Origin: Thiobacillus sp. UBA6918
GTDB taxonomy: Bacteria; Pseudomonadota; Gammaproteobacteria; Burkholderiales; Thiobacillaceae
Length of the DNA stretch: 5,876 bases
Direction: 5' to 3'
Assembly (NCBI GenBank): GCA_002450925.1
Contig: DKAU01000056.1
Coordinates: 8,130 to 14,005, forward strand
Part shown: positions 1 to 5,832 of the stretch, piece after piece
Layout of the letters: each line of letters opens with the position of its first letter
Position numbering within the stretch: position 1 is the first letter of the stretch
The notes under the pieces: model-generated
What the model was told of the DNA's origin: nothing
The model's database searches: none
Seen by the model: the letters and a program-made list of their open reading frames with translations, nothing else
Position numbers and translations under genes: made by a program

Positions 1-1469
1 ACAATTAGGTCGGCGGTCATCACAAGGTTGCGCAGTTCAATCAGGTCGTGGGAAACGCGGAAATTCTGGTAGAACTCGTCGATTTCGTCCTGTAGCAGGC
101 GTATGCGGTGCGCGGCGCGTGCCAGGCGCTTGTTGGTGCGCACGATGCCTACGTAGTCCCACATGAAGCGGCGCAATTCATCCCAGTTGTGGGAGATAAC
201 GATTTCCTCGTCGGCGTCGGTAACGCGCGATTCGTCCCATTCGGGAATGGTTTCGGAAACCGAAGGCGAGTTTTCGAGAATGTGTCTTGCTGCTGCACGT
301 CCGAATACCAGACACTCCAGAAGTGAGTTGGAGGCCAGGCGGTTTGCTCCATGGAGTCCTGTGAAAGCAACTTCGCCTATCGCGTACAAATTGCACAAAT
401 CGGTGCATCCCCACATGTCGGTGACCACGCCGCCGCAGGTGTAATGCGCGGCTGGCACCACGGGAATTGGTTCCTGGGTCATGTCAATGCCCCATTCCGA
501 CAGCTGGCGGAAAATGTTGGGGAAATGTTCGATGATGAACTTGTCCGATTTGTGGGAGATGTCCAGATACACGCAATCGAGGCCGCGCTTTTTCATTTCA
601 TAGTCGATGGCTCGTGCAACGATATCGCGTGGGGCCAGTTCGGCGCGTGCGTCATACTCGTCAATGAAGCGTGTGCCGTCCGGAAGTTTCAACAAGCCCC
701 CCTCACCTCGAACTGCTTCGGTAATAAGAAAAGATTTGGCCTGCGGGTGGTAAAGGCAGGTGGGGTGGAACTGGATGAACTCCATGTTTCCCACTCGGCA
801 GCCCGCGCGCCAGGCCATGGCAATTCCGTCCCCGGTAGCGGTGTCGGGGTTGGTGGTGTAAAGATAGACCTTGCCGGCACCGCCCGTGGCCAGTATCACA
901 TAGCCAGCGTAGAAGGTTTCGACCGTGCCGGTCAGATTGTCCAATGCATAGGCGCCATAAACACGACGCTCGTCACCGCCGGTATGTCGGCCTGTAATCA
1001 AGTCAATGGCCAGGAAATTTTCCAGCAGGGTGATGTTGGGGTGGTTGCGTATGCGGTCTGAGAGCGAGGTCTGAACGGCACGCCCGGTGGCATCGGCCGC
1101 ATGCACCACGCGACGCTCACTGTGACCACCCTCGCGGGTGAGGTGATAGCTGTTGGATTTGCCCTCTTGGGTGAAGGCCACTCCCTGTTCGACCAGCCAA
1201 TCGATCATTTCCTTGCCCTGGCTGACAACGAAACGAGTCACGTTTTCGTCGCACAAGCCGGCACCCGCAGTGAGGGTGTCGCGAATATGGGCCTCAACCG
1301 TGTCGTGGCTATCCAGCACCGCCGCGATGCCACCCTGCGCCCAGGCACTGGCGCTGTCCAACAATTCGCGCTTGGTCAGGATGGTTACGTGTTTATGCTC
1401 TGCCAGGTGGAGCGCAGTAGTAAGGGCGGCCAGGCCGCTGCCGATGACAAGGACTTCGCAGGTTTTCAT
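1..1469 (-). CDS. nadB: L-aspartate oxidase NadB (3' end cut by window edge)
   Basis: This flavoprotein oxidises L-aspartate to iminoaspartate, which NadA condenses with dihydroxyacetone phosphate to quinolinate in cytosolic de novo NAD synthesis. I translated 489 uninterrupted codons on the minus strand from the ATG at 1469, starting MKTCEVLVIGSGLAAL. The N-terminal GSGLAA (residues 10-15) is the Rossmann FAD-binding turn. Active-site positions of E. coli NadB (Glu121, His244, Arg290, His351, Arg386, numbering from memory) each have a counterpart at a constant offset of 9: Glu113 (in HLTREGGH), His235 (FHPT), Arg281 (APRDIV), His342 (HYTCGG) and Arg377 (HGANRLASNSLLE). RGEGG at 254-258 is also typical. 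The reading frame stays open to base 1, so only about 40-50 C-terminal residues are outside, judging by the usual length near 535. A short AGGA lies 2 bases before the ATG, which is closer than ideal. The gene is divergent from rpoE. Fumarate reductase and succinate dehydrogenase flavoproteins are relatives, but the length and motifs favour NadB. Confidence 0.96.
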   Translation of the reverse strand, partial: MKTCEVLVIGSGLAALTTALHLAEHKHVTILTKRELLDSASAWAQGGIAAVLDSHDTVEAHIRDTLTAGAGLCDENVTRFVVSQGKEMIDWLVEQGVAFTQEGKSNSYHLTREGGHSERRVVHAADATGRAVQTSLSDRIRNHPNITLLENFLAIDLITGRHTGGDERRVYGAYALDNLTGTVETFYAGYVILATGGAGKVYLYTTNPDTATGDGIAMAWRAGCRVGNMEFIQFHPTCLYHPQAKSFLITEAVRGEGGLLKLPDGTRFIDEYDARAELAPRDIVARAIDYEMKKRGLDCVYLDISHKSDKFIIEHFPNIFRQLSEWGIDMTQEPIPVVPAAHYTCGGVVTDMWGCTDLCNLYAIGEVAFTGLHGANRLASNSLLECLVFGRAAARHILENSPSVSETIPEWDESRVTDADEEIVISHNWDELRRFMWDYVGIVRTNKRLARAAHRIRLLQDEIDEFYQNFRVSHDLIELRNLVMTADLI

Positions 1470-1483
1470 TGTCCTGCAATTAT

Positions 1484-1496
1484 CCTATGGAATAGG
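1484..1496. repeat. short palindrome upstream of nadB
   Basis: CCTAT-GGA-ATAGG is a perfect inverted repeat with 5-bp arms and a 3-base spacer. It lies 15-27 bases before the nadB start codon. On the nadB strand it sits in the leader, or overlaps a possible -10 element (GATAAT on the minus strand) that has no convincing -35. It could be an operator or a weak leader hairpin. An arm this short can also arise by chance, so no regulator is assigned. Confidence 0.3.
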
Positions 1497-1523
1497 GGGA
1501 GAGCGGCGAAACCACCCCTGACT

Positions 1524-1550
1524 GAACTTTTTTAGTGCCCGCAAGTCGGA
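1524..1550 (+). promoter_or_regulatory. Sigma-E-type promoter of the rpoE operon (autoregulation)
   Basis: GAACTT (1524-1529), continuing into TTTT, matches the -35 element recognised by RpoE/AlgU (GAACTT with a following T-rich stretch). After a 16-base spacer, TCGGA (1546-1550) matches the -10 class TCTGA/TCNNA. Transcription would start near 1556-1558, giving a leader of about 50 bases before the rpoE GTG. A sigma-E promoter directly upstream of rpoE is the known autoregulatory arrangement in gamma- and betaproteobacteria. The motif and spacing are seen in the sequence; activity is inferred. Confidence 0.7.
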
Positions 1551-1567
1551 GAAGCAGAGACTCGCTC

Positions 1568-1580
1568 GCTTATACTAAGC
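1568..1580. repeat. short palindrome in the rpoE leader
   Basis: GCTTA-TAC-TAAGC is a perfect inverted repeat with 5-bp arms and a 3-base spacer. It lies between the predicted sigma-E start site and the rpoE ribosome binding site. It includes TATACT (1571-1576), which resembles a sigma-70 -10 hexamer, but the bases 17 upstream (GGAGAA) do not resemble a -35. It could be an operator, a small leader hairpin, or chance. Confidence 0.3.
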
Positions 1581-1597
1581 AAAATAAGGATGTTTGC

Positions 1598-1604
1598 AGG
1601 GGGA
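1598..1604 (+). promoter_or_regulatory. Ribosome binding site deciding the rpoE GTG start
   Basis: AGGGGGA is a strong Shine-Dalgarno sequence ending 3 bases before GTG 1608, with its core about 8 bases from the start codon. The alternative ATG at 1590 has only an AAGG directly touching it, which is too close to work. This site supports GTG 1608 as the true rpoE start. Confidence 0.65.
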
Positions 1605-1607
1605 ACT

Positions 1608-2204
1608 GTGGATCGCGAAGTAGACCAGGAACTGGTCGAACGGGCGCAACGTGGCGACAAGCGGGCTTTTGAGTTGCTGGTGACCAAATACCAGCGCAAG
1701 CTCGCTCGCCTGCTTTCGCGCATGGTTCGTGATCCGGCCGAGATTGAGGACATTACCCAGGAGTCCTTCATCAAGGCCTACCGAGCATTGCCGCAGTTCC
1801 GAGGCGAAAGTGCGTTTTATACCTGGCTATACCGTATTGCAGTCAATACGGCCAAGAATTACCTGGTTTCACGTGGACGAAAGGCGCCGACGTCGACAGG
1901 GTTCGATGCCGAGGAAGCAGAAGGCTTTGATGATGCGGGGCTTTTGCGTGATATCGCCACGCCGGAAGCGGAACTGCAGACCAAGCAGATTGCCGAGGCG
2001 GTGAACAAGGCAGTTGAAGCGCTGCCGGAAGAGTTGAGAACGGCCATTACACTGCGCGAAATTGAAGGCCTTTCCTATGAGGAAATTTCGCAAATGATGG
2101 ATTGTCCGATTGGGACAGTGCGTTCCAGGATATTCAGGGCGCGTGAAGCCATTGCAGAGAAAATTCGCCCCATGCTGGGCACCGGAAAAGACAAGAGGTG
2201 GTGA
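1608..2204 (+). CDS. rpoE: RNA polymerase sigma factor RpoE (AlgU), sigma-E
   Basis: This group IV (ECF) sigma factor directs RNA polymerase to envelope-stress promoters. The protein has 198 residues, the usual length for RpoE/AlgU. Sigma region 2 covers roughly residues 18-90, with the core-binding segment DITQESFIKAYRAL (48-61) and the -10 recognising segment FYTWLYRIAVNTAKNYL (70-86). Region 4 covers about 130-187, with the helix-turn-helix LSYEEISQMMDCPIGTVRSR (155-174). Both are close to textbook RpoE. The GTG at 1608 was chosen over the in-frame ATG at 1590 because of the well-placed AGGGGGA and because family members begin near the motif REVDQELVERAQRGDKRAF. It is followed within 2 bases by its own anti-sigma gene, so the two are co-expressed. 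A sigma-E promoter upstream suggests positive autoregulation. The start-codon choice is the only real uncertainty. Confidence 0.96.
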   Translation: MDREVDQELVERAQRGDKRAFELLVTKYQRKLARLLSRMVRDPAEIEDITQESFIKAYRALPQFRGESAFYTWLYRIAVNTAKNYLVSRGRKAPTSTGFDAEEAEGFDDAGLLRDIATPEAELQTKQIAEAVNKAVEALPEELRTAITLREIEGLSYEEISQMMDCPIGTVRSRIFRAREAIAEKIRPMLGTGKDKRW

Positions 2205-2206
2205 CT

Positions 2207-2707
2207 ATGAAGAGCTTGCATATACATGAAGTGTCGAGTGATGCGGAATCAGACCGGCTTTCTGAACTGGTGGATGGCGAAGCAAAAGGCTACCAGCGCG
2301 AAGAACTGATCAAACACGTATGTCATGATCCGCGCGAACGTGAACGCTGGGCGCTCTACCATCTTATTGGCGATGCCATGCGCGACAACGCAATGCTCTC
2401 GCCCGATTTCAATCAGAAATTCAGCGAACGCCTTGCAGCAGAACCTACTGTGCTGGCCCCAAGATTGCGCCGTTACATGGCACCAGCAGCGATGGCGATG
2501 GCGGCTTCGGTGGCGGTTGTTTCAGTCATTGCCTTGATGCCTGGCCACAACAATAGCGGACTGCAACTTGCCGGCAAACAGACACCGAAACAAACCATGG
2601 AAGTCCAGATGGCCCCCTATCTGGTGGCGCATCAGGAGTTCTCGCCGGTTGCTGTCGCTTCTCCTTACCAGCGTACGGTTTTGACTCTGGATGTTCCGGC
2701 CAAATGA
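2207..2707 (+). CDS. rseA: Sigma-E anti-sigma factor RseA (MucA)
   Basis: RseA is an inner-membrane protein that binds RpoE in the cytoplasm and releases it after regulated proteolysis. The product has 166 residues. Residues 13-78 match the RseA N-terminal sigma-binding domain, with LSELVDGEAKGY and ERWALYHLIGDAMRDN close to E. coli (SALMDGE, YHLIRDSMR). A single hydrophobic span lies at about 91-111, after the basic RLRRY. The periplasmic tail is about 55 residues and contains the conserved YLVAHQEFSP (138-147) of the RseA C-terminal family. The ATG at 2207 has a good AGAGGTG 6 bases upstream; a GTG at 2198 would add three residues and is less likely. It starts 2 bases after the rpoE stop and overlaps rseB by 4 bases (ATGA). 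Compared with about 216 residues in E. coli, the periplasmic part is short. Cys39 lies in HVCH, but there is no zinc anti-sigma HxxxCxxC motif. Confidence 0.93.
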   Translation: MKSLHIHEVSSDAESDRLSELVDGEAKGYQREELIKHVCHDPRERERWALYHLIGDAMRDNAMLSPDFNQKFSERLAAEPTVLAPRLRRYMAPAAMAMAASVAVVSVIALMPGHNNSGLQLAGKQTPKQTMEVQMAPYLVAHQEFSPVAVASPYQRTVLTLDVPAK

Positions 2708-3654
2708 TCGTTAGAGCAATCCTCAAGCCTGCCTTCATTGCTGGGTTCCTGATTCTTTCTTCCCAACTGGCACATGCTGCTGAAGCGATTGACTGGCTCA
2801 TAAATGCCAATAGGGCGGCTCAGCAACTGAATTACTCGGGAAATTATGTGTACCAACATGGCGAGCGGATGGAAGCGCTCAGAGTTTCACATCGCGTGGA
2901 TGGAAGAAACGAGCGGCAGAAAATAGAGGTTCTGGATGGCCCGCATCGAGAGTTCATTCGCATCAATGACGATGTTTACTGCCATCTGGCAGACGGCAAA
3001 ACCGTGCGGGTCGATAAAAGTGCAGTGCAGCGATTCTTTCCGGCCGTGATCCCGGCGGACCCTGGGCAGTTGAGCCGCTTCTACATTCTCAGACTGGGTA
3101 ACGAAGAGAAAATTGCAGGGCGTGATTGTCAGGCAGTGATTCTGGAGCCGCGCGACCAATACCGTCACAGTTACACAATCTGGATCGATCGCACCACTTC
3201 ATTGCCAATAAAGACCCAGACAATGGACAGGAATGGGACGGTTGTTTCAGTGACGACTTTTTCGGAAGTTGAGATTGGAAAGCAGCCTGACAAGGCCTTG
3301 TTCGAGGTTCGCACTGCAGGCAAGCGTCTTCAGACAGCAGGAATTGCCACGAGCGCACTGGATACTGCCTGGCAGGTTACGCCACCCCCAGGCTATCGGA
3401 GCATACTGGAATCAATGCGTTCGATGCCCGGCAAGAAGAGCCCCGTCTTGCATCGCATCTATTCGGACGGCATCAGCAACTTTTCCGTTTTCATTGAACC
3501 CCAGGAAGAAGACGAGGAGGCCATGGAAGGGCTCTCAACGGAAGGGTCCATGAATATCTACGCCAGATGCGTGTCAGAACACAAAATCACCACGGTGGGG
3601 GATGTGCCGCCTGCAGCCTTGCTGGAGACGGCCAACTCGGTACAGAGAAAATAA
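2704..3654 (+). CDS. rseB: Sigma-E regulatory protein RseB (MucB)
   Basis: RseB is a periplasmic protein that binds the outer face of RseA, protects it from the initiating protease, and lets go when it senses mislocalised lipoprotein or lipopolysaccharide. The product has 316 residues, normal for the family. Residues 1-25 form a signal peptide (basic start, hydrophobic core, likely cut after AHA). The large LolA-like N-terminal domain follows at about 29-205, with conserved LNYSGNYVYQHG (42-53), LDGPHREF (77-84) and YTIWIDRTTSLPIK (157-170). The smaller C-terminal domain is at about 222-313, with YSDGISNFSVFIEP (253-266) and TTVGDVPP (296-303). The ATG overlaps the rseA stop (ATGA), so translation is probably coupled. 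An acidic patch (EPQEEDEEAMEG, 265-276) and three cysteines (93, 142, 289) are visible; the pairing of the cysteines is unknown. Confidence 0.94.
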   Translation: MIVRAILKPAFIAGFLILSSQLAHAAEAIDWLINANRAAQQLNYSGNYVYQHGERMEALRVSHRVDGRNERQKIEVLDGPHREFIRINDDVYCHLADGKTVRVDKSAVQRFFPAVIPADPGQLSRFYILRLGNEEKIAGRDCQAVILEPRDQYRHSYTIWIDRTTSLPIKTQTMDRNGTVVSVTTFSEVEIGKQPDKALFEVRTAGKRLQTAGIATSALDTAWQVTPPPGYRSILESMRSMPGKKSPVLHRIYSDGISNFSVFIEPQEEDEEAMEGLSTEGSMNIYARCVSEHKITTVGDVPPAALLETANSVQRK

Positions 3655-4064
3655 TGCTTGAGCAGCATGCGGTCATCCTGAAAACGGAAGATGGCAAGGC
3701 TTGGGTCGAGGCACGCGAGTCCGGGACCTGCGGCAGTTGCGGTTCGGGCGGATGTTCGACACGCAGGCTGGCCGATCTTTTTGGCAGGCGTGAACGGGCC
3801 TTCCCGGTCGACAATGTGTTGCATGTCAGTGTCGGCGAACGGGTGATCATCGGCATCCCATCCGGTGCGCTGTGGAAATCCGCTTCCATCCTCTATGGTT
3901 TGCCCTTGATCCTGATGTTTGCGGGTGCCGTGACCGGACAGAATTTGGGCGGTGACATGGTGGCCTTTTTGGGTGGGGGTGCAGGCTTGATCGTGGCTGC
4001 CTTGTTGCAGAAATTAAGTGGAACATCACGGGCAATCCGCCCCGTGATGTTGAGGCGTAGTTGA
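3654..4064 (+). CDS. rseC: SoxR-reducing system protein RseC (MucC family)
   Basis: RseC is a small inner-membrane protein of the sigma-E operon. In E. coli it mildly promotes sigma-E activity and works with the Rsx complex to keep SoxR reduced; which role applies here is unknown. The product has 136 residues. The N-terminal part has a Cys cluster, C26-GS-C29-GSGG-C34, followed by a short beta-rich stretch with VGERVIIGIPSGAL (60-73). Two membrane spans come at about 73-93 and 101-118, then a basic tail ending RRS. The ATG at 3654 shares one base with the rseB stop (TAATG), and no strong ribosome site precedes it, which points to coupled translation. An in-frame start at 3567 would lie deep in rseB and was rejected. 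The last codons contain a perfect 11-bp inverted repeat. Confidence 0.9.
   Translation: MLEQHAVILKTEDGKAWVEARESGTCGSCGSGGCSTRRLADLFGRRERAFPVDNVLHVSVGERVIIGIPSGALWKSASILYGLPLILMFAGAVTGQNLGGDMVAFLGGGAGLIVAALLQKLSGTSRAIRPVMLRRS
4022..4051 (+). repeat. Perfect 11-bp inverted repeat at the 3' end of rseC
   Basis: AACATCACGGG (4022-4032) pairs exactly with CCCGTGATGTT (4041-4051) around the 8-base loop CAATCCGC. The hairpin lies inside the last codons of rseC, ending 13 bases before its last stop-codon base and about 50 bases before the mucD start. No T-run follows, so it is not a classical intrinsic terminator. It could slow polymerase, protect or process the rpoE-rseABC transcript, or separate the level of mucD from the regulatory genes. 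Confidence 0.7.
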
Positions 4065-4101
4065 ATCCTTGTAGTCAGCTTGAGTTATTGAAGAGGTGAT
4101 C

Positions 4102-5502
4102 ATGAAAAATCCTGTTCTTGGTGGCGTGTTAGGGCTTGTACTGCTGCTTGCTACCTCTGTCCAGGCAGCGCTCTTGGACGTGGCCGATCTGGTTGAGAAG
4201 AACGGCCTGGCAGTGGTCAACATCAGCACGACGAAAATCGTCAAACGTTCTCAGGATTCGTTCCCCTTTCCGGAAGATGATGAAATGTTCGATTTCTTCC
4301 GCAAGTTTTTCCCGCCCCAGGGTGAGCGTCGCGGTGGGCCCATGCGAGAAATCCCTTCGCGTGGAGAAGGATCGGGTTTCATCGTCAGCAACGATGGTTA
4401 TATCCTGACCAACGCGCATGTTGTCGCCGGAGTTGAGGAAGTGACGGTCAAGTTGACCGACAAACGCAAGTTCACGGCCAAGGTCATTGGCTATGATGCG
4501 CGCAGCGATATCGCCGTGATCAAGATCAATGCAAAGAACCTGCCTGTGGTGACGATTGGTGACCCTGACAAGCTGCGTGTTGGCGAGGCTGTAGTAGCCA
4601 TCGGTTCCCCATTCGGGTTCGAAAATAGTGTCACTTCCGGCATCGTTTCGGCAAAGGGGCGTTCGCTTCCTTCCGAAAGCTATGTGCCTTTTATTCAGAC
4701 AGATGTGGCTGTAAACCCCGGAAACTCGGGTGGTCCGTTGTTCAACTTGCGCGGCGAAGTGGTTGGCGTCAATTCCCAGATTTACAGTCGCAGCGGGGGG
4801 TACCAGGGAGTATCCTTTTCCATTCCCATTGATCTTGCGATGGAAGTTGCCGATCAGCTCAAGGCGGGCGGGAAAATAGCGCGTGGCTGGCTGGGTGTGG
4901 GTATTCAGGAGGTTAGCTCGGATCTGGCTGAATCTTTTGGCCTGGATCGTCCGCGTGGCGCCCTCATAGCCGAGGTACAGGAGGATAGCCCTGCTGCCAA
5001 GGCAGGTTTGCAGGCGTCTGATGTGGTGCTTAAGTTTGATGGCAAGTCCATCGAGAACTCAGGCGATCTGCCTCGTTTGGTAGGAAGCACCAAACCCGGT
5101 AGCAAAGTGGCCGTTCAGGTCTGGCGCAAACGTGCGTTGAAGGAGGTATCGGTAACCGTTGGCGAGCTACCGGTTGAAGACAAGGTTGCCTTTGGTCCCA
5201 AAGACCAGAAATCATATTCGCGCGGTGGCCTTGTGCTTTCCGAACTGAGTGCTGAGCAAAAGCGCGAACTCAAGGTTAGCCATGGATTGCTTGTGGAAGA
5301 GGCCACTGGAGATGCTGTTCGTGCCGGTATACGCGTAGGCGACCTGATTCTCGCCGTAAACAATACTGAGGTAAGCAGCGTGGAGCAGTTCCGCAAACAA
5401 ATTGGCGCGGTAACCGTGGGCAAGAGCGCGGCCATTCTTGTGCGTCGAGGCAATTCTTCCCTCTATATCCCGCTCAAAATCACTTCCAACGGCAATGAAT
5501 AA
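4102..5502 (+). CDS. mucD: Do-family periplasmic serine endoprotease (DegP/HtrA/MucD)
   Basis: This HtrA-family protease degrades or holds misfolded proteins in the periplasm and dampens sigma-E activation. The product has 466 residues, typical for MucD/DegP. Residues 1-22 form a signal peptide (likely cut after VQA). The trypsin-like domain carries the full catalytic triad: His106 (TNAHVVAG), Asp136 (RSDIAVIKI) and Ser209 (NPGNSGGPL). The flexible LA loop is around 50-85 (acidic, Phe-rich, then RRGGPMRE). PDZ1 spans about 262-353, starting at the conserved RGWLGVGIQEV, and PDZ2 about 373-462, with AGIRVGDLILAVN. The ATG at 4102 has AAGAGG 5 bases upstream; the GTG at 4096 falls within that ribosome site and was rejected. 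It is 37 bases from rseC with no convincing promoter between, so it is probably in the same operon. Two PDZ domains and no membrane anchor distinguish it from DegS. Confidence 0.95.
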   Translation: MKNPVLGGVLGLVLLLATSVQAALLDVADLVEKNGLAVVNISTTKIVKRSQDSFPFPEDDEMFDFFRKFFPPQGERRGGPMREIPSRGEGSGFIVSNDGYILTNAHVVAGVEEVTVKLTDKRKFTAKVIGYDARSDIAVIKINAKNLPVVTIGDPDKLRVGEAVVAIGSPFGFENSVTSGIVSAKGRSLPSESYVPFIQTDVAVNPGNSGGPLFNLRGEVVGVNSQIYSRSGGYQGVSFSIPIDLAMEVADQLKAGGKIARGWLGVGIQEVSSDLAESFGLDRPRGALIAEVQEDSPAAKAGLQASDVVLKFDGKSIENSGDLPRLVGSTKPGSKVAVQVWRKRALKEVSVTVGELPVEDKVAFGPKDQKSYSRGGLVLSELSAEQKRELKVSHGLLVEEATGDAVRAGIRVGDLILAVNNTEVSSVEQFRKQIGAVTVGKSAAILVRRGNSSLYIPLKITSNGNE

Positions 5503-5758
5503 AACACAGCCTGCCCTTACCCTGTTGGGTAGGGAAGGCTGTCATTTGTGCGAAGACATGCGGGCCGCCCTGAAGCCTTGGGCTGCCCGTTTTCATTTTG
5601 AGGTCAAGGACGTGGACATTACTGGCTCACCGGAGCTGGAATCCCGCTATGGCTGGGATATTCCGGTTCTAAAGGCGGGTGAGACAGAAATATGCCGCCA
5701 TTTTCTTGACGAGCGTAGTTTGAGGGAATGGCTTTCTGCGCAAGGAAAAATCCTTTAA
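5495..5758 (+). CDS. Glutaredoxin-family thioredoxin-fold protein (CxxC)
   Basis: This is a small cytosolic thiol-redox protein of the glutaredoxin-like (DUF836/Glutaredoxin2) type, with 87 residues and no signal peptide. After a first beta strand (ALTLLGREG) it has the redox motif C16-HL-C19 at the start of helix 1, then a second strand (FEVKDVDITGSPEL), the cis-proline segment WDIPVL with Pro57, and a C-terminal helix (DERSLREWLSAQG). This is the family's standard order. The substrate is unknown. The ATG at 5495 lies inside the last codons of mucD and overlaps it by 8 bases; an earlier in-frame GTG at 5438 would overlap by 65 bases and adds an unlikely leader, so it was rejected. No strong ribosome site precedes the ATG, which suggests coupling to mucD. 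It is the last gene before a terminator and is probably co-transcribed with the stress operon. Confidence 0.88.
   Translation: MNKTQPALTLLGREGCHLCEDMRAALKPWAARFHFEVKDVDITGSPELESRYGWDIPVLKAGETEICRHFLDERSLREWLSAQGKIL
5742..5755 (+). repeat. small hairpin abutting the glutaredoxin-like stop codon
   Basis: AAGGA-AAAA-TCCTT is a perfect 5-bp inverted repeat with a 4-base loop, ending directly before the TAA stop at 5756. It would form a weak stem-loop in the mRNA, and its function is not known. It may be part of the 3' end structure together with the hairpins at 5766-5779 and 5785-5803. Confidence 0.3.
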
Positions 5759-5765
5759 AATTCAT

Positions 5766-5779
5766 ACTATTGAGATAGT
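5766..5779 (+). repeat. small hairpin between the glutaredoxin-like gene and the terminator
   Basis: ACTAT-TGAG-ATAGT is a perfect 5-bp inverted repeat with a 4-base loop, only 5 bases before the terminator stem. It is AT-rich and weak by itself, and could be an operator or chance. Confidence 0.3.
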
Positions 5780-5784
5780 CAAGC

Positions 5785-5811
5785 GGGCACACGTGTTGTG
5801 CCCCTTTTGTT
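5785..5811 (+). terminator. Rho-independent terminator of the rpoE-mucD operon
   Basis: GGGCACA (5785-5791) pairs with TGTGCCC (5797-5803) around the 5-base loop CGTGT. It is followed by C and then TTTTGTT (5805-5811). A GC-rich 7-bp stem plus a T-rich tail is the standard intrinsic terminator form. It lies 27 bases after the glutaredoxin-like stop and separates the stress operon from lepA. The T-run is interrupted, so some read-through is possible. Confidence 0.75.
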
Positions 5812-5814
5812 GTG

Positions 5815-5820
5815 CATAAT
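5815..5820 (+). promoter_or_regulatory. possible -10 element for lepA
   Basis: CATAAT matches the sigma-70 -10 hexamer at 5 of 6 positions and is the only good candidate between the terminator and lepA. The bases at the expected -35 position (CGTGTT, 5792-5797) are poor and lie inside the terminator hairpin. Transcription from it would start near 5827, leaving a leader of only about 6 bases. This is a tentative call. Confidence 0.25.
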
Positions 5821-5832
5821 TAAGTTACCGCT

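Noticed and set aside
351..1061. A long plus-strand open frame (236 codons) and another at 1101-1535 opposite nadB
   Set aside because: They are antisense shadows. The minus strand encodes an uninterrupted NadB with all expected active-site residues, and the plus-strand products show no recognisable domain or well-placed ribosome site.
1571..1576. TATACT as a sigma-70 -10 element for rpoE
   Set aside because: No acceptable -35 lies 16-18 bases upstream (GGAGAA at 17), and there is no extended -10 TG.
1590..1607. ATG at 1590 as the rpoE start
   Set aside because: Its only ribosome site (AAGG) touches the start codon, the six extra residues (MFAGGT) are not typical of RpoE, and the GTG at 1608 has a strong AGGGGGA at the right distance.
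4061..4089. A separate promoter for mucD in the rseC-mucD gap
   Set aside because: TTGAAT at 4061 resembles half a -35, but the hexamer 17 bases downstream (GTTATT) is poor and no GAACTT-type sigma-E box is present.
4795..4800. Run of six G in mucD as a phase-variable tract
   Set aside because: Six bases is too short to suggest regular slippage; it encodes a Gly-Gly of the protease domain and the frame is intact.
5438..5494. Upstream GTG start for the glutaredoxin-like gene
   Set aside because: It would overlap mucD by 65 bases and add 19 residues of non-family sequence; the ATG at 5495 begins directly before the first beta strand.
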